From assembly GCA_963733905.1 (NCBI GenBank), contig CAVTEU010000006.1:1-64000 (forward strand): a DNA stretch of 64,000 nt, in the 5' to 3' direction. The position numbers and the translations under genes are program-made. Of this stretch, positions 60,065 through 64,000 are shown in pieces; position 1 is the first letter of the stretch, and each line of letters opens with the position of its first letter. The notes below the pieces were generated by a model. It did no database searches and was not told the origin of the DNA. It was given only the letters and a program-made list of their open reading frames with translations. The DNA comes from DATADW01 sp963733905 (GTDB taxonomy: Bacteria > Actinomycetota > Acidimicrobiia > Spongiisociales > DATADW01).

Positions 60065-60684
60065 ATGACCGCTGCCGGCCGTTTGCTCATGATCGAGGCC
60101 AGGGCGCTGCCGCCCATCCTGCACCGGGCCCCGGCCGCCGCCTTCGACCGGCCGACTGTTTGCACCGGGTGGTCGGTCCGCGATGTCCTCGCCCACTGCT
60201 CGGCCGCGCTGCATCATGTTGCCGGCGGGACCATGCACGGCTTTTCGCCCGAGGAGAACAGATCGACGTGGATGAGCGTCGCCCCTGGCCACTTGAACGG
60301 CTTCTCGGCGAGCTGGTCGCCGGGTACACGGCGGCGGCCCCGGTGGTCGGCGCCGCCGGGGGTCGGCTCGATGGTGTGGCGTTGGGCGAGTGGGTCCACG
60401 GCGGTGACGTGCGCGAACCGCTGGGCGAGACCGATGCGTACGTCAGCGCCGGAAGTGATCTCGCCCTCGAGCTGTTGATAGACCGCAGCCCTCGGCTCCC
60501 GCTAGTCGCGGTCCATCTTCCCGATCAGACCTTCACTATCGGGTCCATTGACCCACCCGGTGGGCCGGCCCGGCTCGAGACCGACTTCGAGTCGTTGGTG
60601 CGACTACTTTCGGGCCGCCGGCCGGACCCCGAGCGGTACCTACTGGAGGGTGTCGAGGCCGAGGAACTCGTGCTATTTCGTTGA
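60065..60684 (+). CDS. Maleylpyruvate isomerase family mycothiol-dependent enzyme (frameshifted)
   Basis: About 205 residues. MTAAGRLLMIEARALPPILH and DRPTVCTGWSVRDVLAHCSA form the N-terminal metal-binding DinB-like helix bundle; P-x-x-C-x-G-W-x-V-x-D-V-L-A-H is the family signature. A frame change near 60250 follows, then WPLERLLGELVAGYTAAAPV, VHGGDVREPLGE (second ligand motif, GDVRE) and the C-terminal domain (LPLVAVHLPDQTFTIGSIDP, LETDFESLVRLLSGRR). Enzymes of this group use mycothiol, the actinobacterial thiol, with broad substrates. The substrate is not predictable. Confidence 0.82.
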
Positions 60685-60746
60685 GCTCGCGAGGGCACCC
60701 TGTGTTGGGTAGGTGAAACCGGTTCGCATTCTTGAGCCGGGTTCGG

Positions 60747-60867
60747 GCCGCGAGAGGTTGAGAAACGATGCGAAATGATGTGAGAAGTTGAGAACCTGTT
60801 TCCCCCGTTTTGAGGCCGTTTCTGACTATTTTCCCCTGGTCACGGATAGCGCGGGTCTTCGCTCGCA
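60747..60867. repeat. Right copy of ~115-121 bp imperfect direct repeat
   Basis: Same orientation and block order as 18209-18323 (gccgcgagaggt ... gttgagaac ... tttctgact ... ggtca ... gcgggtct ... ctcgca), with several small indels. Sits in the gap after the maleylpyruvate isomerase gene. Confidence 0.55.
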
Positions 60868-60979
60868 TGTCTAACGATCATGTGCCGTGGGCCGCGTTTG
60901 GGCCAGGCGAATCCGGAGCTTTGCCGTATCGCAAGTAATCAGCTCGCGTCGGCTGGGCGGCCCTGGGATGATCGCGGCC

Positions 60980-61561
60980 ATGGCCACGACCCGACGAGCC
61001 GACATGTTCACCGCGGACGGCAAGCCCTCCGACGACGACCCGCGTGAGAACGGACCAAGGTTGGGTGACGAGCGCACCACGCTGGTCGAAGCCCTGCGGT
61101 GTCAACGCTTCACATTGGAGCTGAAGTGCTCAGGTCTTGATGCGGATGCCATGGCGCGGCGTTCCGTCGAGCCGTCGACGATGTCGCTCCTGGGCCTGGT
61201 GCGACACCTGGCCGAGATGGAGCGCGGGGCGTTCCGGGTGATGATGGCGGGACAGGACGTGCCCCGGCTGTTCTGCTCCGACACCGACCGTGACGGTGAT
61301 TTCGATGGTGCTGTTCCCGACCCCCAGGTGGTTGCGGAGGCGTGGGACGCCTGGCGTGCGGAGGTGGATTTCGCCACCCGGTTCGTGGCCGAGGCGCCCA
61401 GTCTCGACATCACCGGCGACGACCCCCTGAATCAGCATGGCAGCGGCGGAGGGCCGATGTCGCTGCGCGAGGTACTGGTCGGAACGATCGAGGAGTACGC
61501 CCGCCACATGGGTCACGCCGACCTGTTGCGTGAGCGGATTGACGGCCGCATAGGCCAGTAA
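60980..61561 (+). CDS. DinB family / DUF664 protein
   Basis: 193 residues from ATG 60980 (MATTRRADMFTADGKPSDDD); an upstream ATG at 60968 is possible. DERTTLVEALRCQRFTLELK, then SLLGLVRHLAEMERGAFRVM and the end motif LREVLVGTIEEYARHMGHAD with LLRERIDG. The two His-containing helices (LVRHLAEME, EYARHMGHADLLR) are metal ligands of DUF664/DinB four-helix bundles, likely mycothiol-dependent transferases. The end of the preceding direct repeat lies ~110 bases upstream. Confidence 0.88.
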   Translation: MATTRRADMFTADGKPSDDDPRENGPRLGDERTTLVEALRCQRFTLELKCSGLDADAMARRSVEPSTMSLLGLVRHLAEMERGAFRVMMAGQDVPRLFCSDTDRDGDFDGAVPDPQVVAEAWDAWRAEVDFATRFVAEAPSLDITGDDPLNQHGSGGGPMSLREVLVGTIEEYARHMGHADLLRERIDGRIGQ

Positions 61562-61717
61562 TTCGTTCAACACGAGATGGCTCGGCGTTTGATCTGGATC
61601 AAGAGGCACGTTCCGCATTGACGCTCGCCTCGGTCTCGGACGCGATGAGGTTTGCGGTCGGGATCGGTCATATGGTCGTGTGCGGACATCGGCAGCGATG
61701 AGGCGAGGAGTACGAAC

Positions 61718-62555
61718 ATGACTACCCAGTCGAAGACGGAAGCGACGGGCACCGGCGCGTACGCCGAGGTCAATGGCATCAATCTCTACTACGAGTCCCA
61801 CGGGACCGGACGGCCGCTGATCCTGCTGCACGGCGGTCTCGGCTCGGGCGAGATGTTCGGACCGATCCTCCCCGCACTGAGCGAAAGCCACCAGGTAATC
61901 AGCTCCTGACCTGCAGGGTCACGGGCGTACCGCCGACATCGATCGGCCGATCGACATCCGGCTCATGGCCGACGACATCGCGGCCCTCATCGACCACCTC
62001 GGGCTTGAGACACCCGACCTGGTCGGCTACTCGCTCGGAGGAGGCGTTGCCTTCTTCACCGCGGTGAAGTACCCGAAGAAGGTCGGCAAGCTCGTGATGG
62101 CCTCGGCCCACATCCGGCGCGACGCGATCCCGCCCGAGATGCTCGCCCAGCAGGCCCAGGTGAGCTCGGCGGCGGTCGAGTTCATGAAGGACACGCCGAT
62201 GTACGAGCTCTACCAGCGGGTCGCCCCACGGCCCGAGGACTTCGGACGGCTGCTCGACAAGATCGGCGAGTCGATGAGCAAGGACTTCGACTTCAGCGAG
62301 GAGATGAGCGGCCTCCAGGTGCCGACGATGCTTGTCTGCGCCGATGCCGACATGGCGCCACCGAGCCACTACGTCGAGGCCTTCAAGCTGCTCGACGGCG
62401 GCCTCCGCGACGGCGGCTGGATGGGCGAGGGCCGGCCGAAAGGCGGCCACGCGCTCGCCGTCCTGCCCGGCCTGACCCACTACAACCTCGCCGCCTCGCC
62501 GCTCTTCCCCGCTGTCGCCCTCGACTTCTTGGACGGACAGCGGGGGCAGGCCTGA
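61718..62555 (+). CDS. Alpha/beta hydrolase (one frameshift)
   Basis: MTTQSKTEATGTGAYAEVNG starts after GAGGCGAGGAG; RPLILLHGGLGSGEMFGPIL is the oxyanion HG loop. A frame change near 61903 leads to DLQGHGRTADIDRPIDIRLM, the nucleophile elbow DLVGYSLGGGVAFFTAVKYP (intact GYSLGG), VPTMLVCADADMAPPSHYVE (acid residue strand) and LPGLTHYNLA (His). The catalytic triad is thus complete. About 278 residues, cytosolic esterase/epoxide-hydrolase-like. Substrate unknown. The methyltransferase begins ~20 bases later. Confidence 0.88.
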
Positions 62556-62575
62556 ACCACCATGAGGCTGAACGT

Positions 62576-63404
62576 GTGGCAACTCGCTTTGGTGACCCAA
62601 AAGCGATCGAGACTTCTGATTCTTGGGCCGCGGCAGAGAGGCGAGATGGGTTCGATAATCCTGGAACCGCGAAGCAGAGCCGAATGGTCGACTACGACGC
62701 CGAGCTGAGGCTGCACAACGAGCGTCTACGAGAGGCTTACGAGATCGGTCCCAGCGATCGTGTCCTCGACATCGGATGTGGATCCGGCCAGACAACCCGT
62801 GAAGCGGCACGTGTCGCCGCGGCCGGCCATGCCCATGGCGTCGACTCCTCGGCGGTGATGATTGAACGCGCTCGCCATCTCAGCAGGGAGGAGAGGCTTG
62901 GCAACGTCACCTTCCAGCACGCAGACGCCGAAGTGTGTCGCTTTCCCAACGAGCCTTTTGACGTCGCGATCAGTCGTTTCGGAACGATGTTCTTCACCGA
63001 CCCGAAGGCCGCTTTTGCCAACATCGGGCGGGGGCTGCGTCCCTCGGCGAGACTGGTGATGATGGTCTGGCAGGACCACGAACGTAACGAGTGGTCCGTC
63101 GCCATCGAACAGGCCCTGTCGGAGCCCGGAGCATCAGTCCAGCCGTTCGGAACATGGACCCGACATCTTCTCTTTGGCCGATCCGGCCCACGTGGAGCGG
63201 ATACTCGACTACGCAGGATTCTCCAAGGTGACGTTCGACGAAGTCCACGAGCCGGTGTTCTACGGCCGGGACGTGGACGCAGCTCTCGACTTCGTCACTG
63301 GCTTTGAGAGCACTCGACAAGTGCTCGTCGGACTCGACGAGAGATCGGCGTCAGAAGCCGTTGAGCGACTTCGTCAGACTCTTTCCACCCACCAGACCAG
63401 ATGA
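62576..63404 (+). CDS. Class I SAM-dependent methyltransferase (one frameshift)
   Basis: GTG start at 62576 (VATRFGDPKAIETSDSWAA). LREAYEIGPSDRVLDIGCGS with GQTTREAAR is SAM-binding motif I, AHGVDSSAVMIERARHL motif II and HADAEVCRFPNEPFDVAISR motif III, followed by LRPSARLVMMVWQDHERNEW. After a frame change near 63160 the end reads SLADPAHVERILDYAGFSKV and YGRDVDAALDFVTGFES, normal for the methyltransferase-11 group. About 275 residues. Substrate unknown; probably transcribed with the alpha/beta hydrolase. Confidence 0.88.
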
Positions 63405-63452
63405 GGGCGTGTGGTTGGATTCGCGGGCATGGATCGTCACCGCTCGGCGTCG

Positions 63453-64000
63453 ATGACCACACGGGTCGCAATGCAACCAACTACCGGATCAGCCACCATT
63501 CGACGAGGCCTGTACCTCGCACCCTTCGACGAACTGGCCGAACCTCACGTGATGGCAGACCTCGCAGCCCACGCTGAAGCTCGAGGCTGGGATGCCATAT
63601 TCCTCTGGGACCGCATCCACTATCCACCTCGAAATCGCCCGGTAGCCGATGTATGGGTGATGCTCAGCGCCATTGCAGTCGCCACACAGTCGATTCGCCT
63701 GGGACCCATGATTACCCCTCTCCCGCGGAGACGTATCCAGAAAGTGGCACGAGAAACCGTCACCCTTGACCGCCTGAGCCGCGGACGTCTGACGATGGGT
63801 GTCGGACTGGGGAACGTCGACGACTTCGAACCCTTCGGAGACGAAGTGGATCCACGCGCACGCGCACGTCTCTTGGATCGTGGACTCGACAGGCTCACCG
63901 GATACTGGGATGGAGGATTCCAGCCGCCTCCTGTCCAACACCCCCGTATCCCGATCTGGGTTGCCGCCAACTGGCCCCACCGACAGCCGATACGGCGTGC
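63453..64000 (+). CDS. LLM-class (luciferase-like) flavin-dependent oxidoreductase, 3' end missing
   Basis: Open from ATG 63453 (or 63429 / 63471) to the window edge: RRGLYLAPFDELAEPHVMAD, LAAHAEARGWDAIFLWDRI, VADVWVMLSAIAVATQSIRL, GPMITPLPRRRIQKVARETV with TLDRLSRGRLTMGVGLGN. This is the TIM-barrel start of the F420/FMN-dependent luciferase-like monooxygenases. The GWDA.FLWDR, LGPM.TPL.RR.P-type and SRGRL..GVG.G motifs are all present. About half of the ~300-residue protein is in the window. Oxidises an unknown substrate; cytosolic. Confidence 0.85.
   Translation, partial: MTTRVAMQPTTGSATIRRGLYLAPFDELAEPHVMADLAAHAEARGWDAIFLWDRIHYPPRNRPVADVWVMLSAIAVATQSIRLGPMITPLPRRRIQKVARETVTLDRLSRGRLTMGVGLGNVDDFEPFGDEVDPRARARLLDRGLDRLTGYWDGGFQPPPVQHPRIPIWVAANWPHRQPIRR

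Overview
The window is high-GC DNA that reads best as an actinobacterium. Supporting signs are mycothiol-type maleylpyruvate isomerase and DUF664/DinB proteins, an ECF sigma factor, many class III nucleotide cyclases, frequent GTG/TTG starts and an F420/flavin-type luciferase-like oxidoreductase. Acidimicrobiia or a relative is a plausible guess but is not proven by anything seen here. Many genes, both inside and outside the central cluster, are broken by one- or two-base frame changes across which homology continues. This looks more like uncorrected indels of an environmental or long-read assembly than biological decay, so several CDS entries are given as one gene spanning several frames.

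Layout. 1-2.1 kb is an inverted duplication carrying a diverged broken and an intact dihydrofolate-reductase-fold gene. 2.1-18.1 kb is accessory or housekeeping material: a tiny lipoprotein, a secreted repeat (propeller-like) protein, two CorA-type transporters, CsbD, DUF2269, an aldo/keto reductase, a BBE-type FAD oxidase, a P-loop kinase-like protein, a cupin-cyclase, a saccharopine-dehydrogenase-like protein, and an ECF sigma factor coupled to a transmembrane propeller/hydrolase fusion. A SnoaL-like gene occurs intact at 18.4 kb and as a truncated duplicate at 6.6 kb.

19.5-47.1 kb, all on the + strand and mostly with 4-base stop/start overlaps, is an extracellular contractile injection system (eCIS): sheath, tube, T4-type baseplate protein with zinc knuckles, Pro-rich linker protein, DUF4255/TIG cap protein, AAA+ ATPase, three DUF4157 putative cargo proteins, a second tube-type protein, LysM adaptor, gp27-like hub, gp5-like spike, gp25, two baseplate-J wedge proteins, a gpI-like tail protein fused to a beta-helix, a large DUF6519 beta-helix protein, and a Cys-tailed accessory protein. 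No capsid, terminase, portal, lysis or integrase gene is seen, so this is not a normal prophage. The standout is the cargo block: a nearly identical ~480-520 bp DUF4157 cassette (zinc-protease HExxH) repeated three times, each joined to a different C-terminus. One of these is a LysM plus Cys-rich domain with a phospholipase-A2-like His-Asp site.

47.2-64 kb returns to chromosomal genes: YciI, a winged-helix regulator divergent from Hsp20, LapA, a VOC protein, a TetR/RND efflux pair with a visible operator, an Rrf2 regulator with three Cys, three nucleotide cyclases (one fused to a hydrolase-like domain, one cut off inside a P-loop ATPase domain, one HAMP type), maleylpyruvate isomerase, DinB, an alpha/beta hydrolase, a methyltransferase and a partial luciferase-like oxidoreductase. 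A ~115-121 bp imperfect direct repeat at 18.2 and 60.7 kb brackets the eCIS-containing segment.
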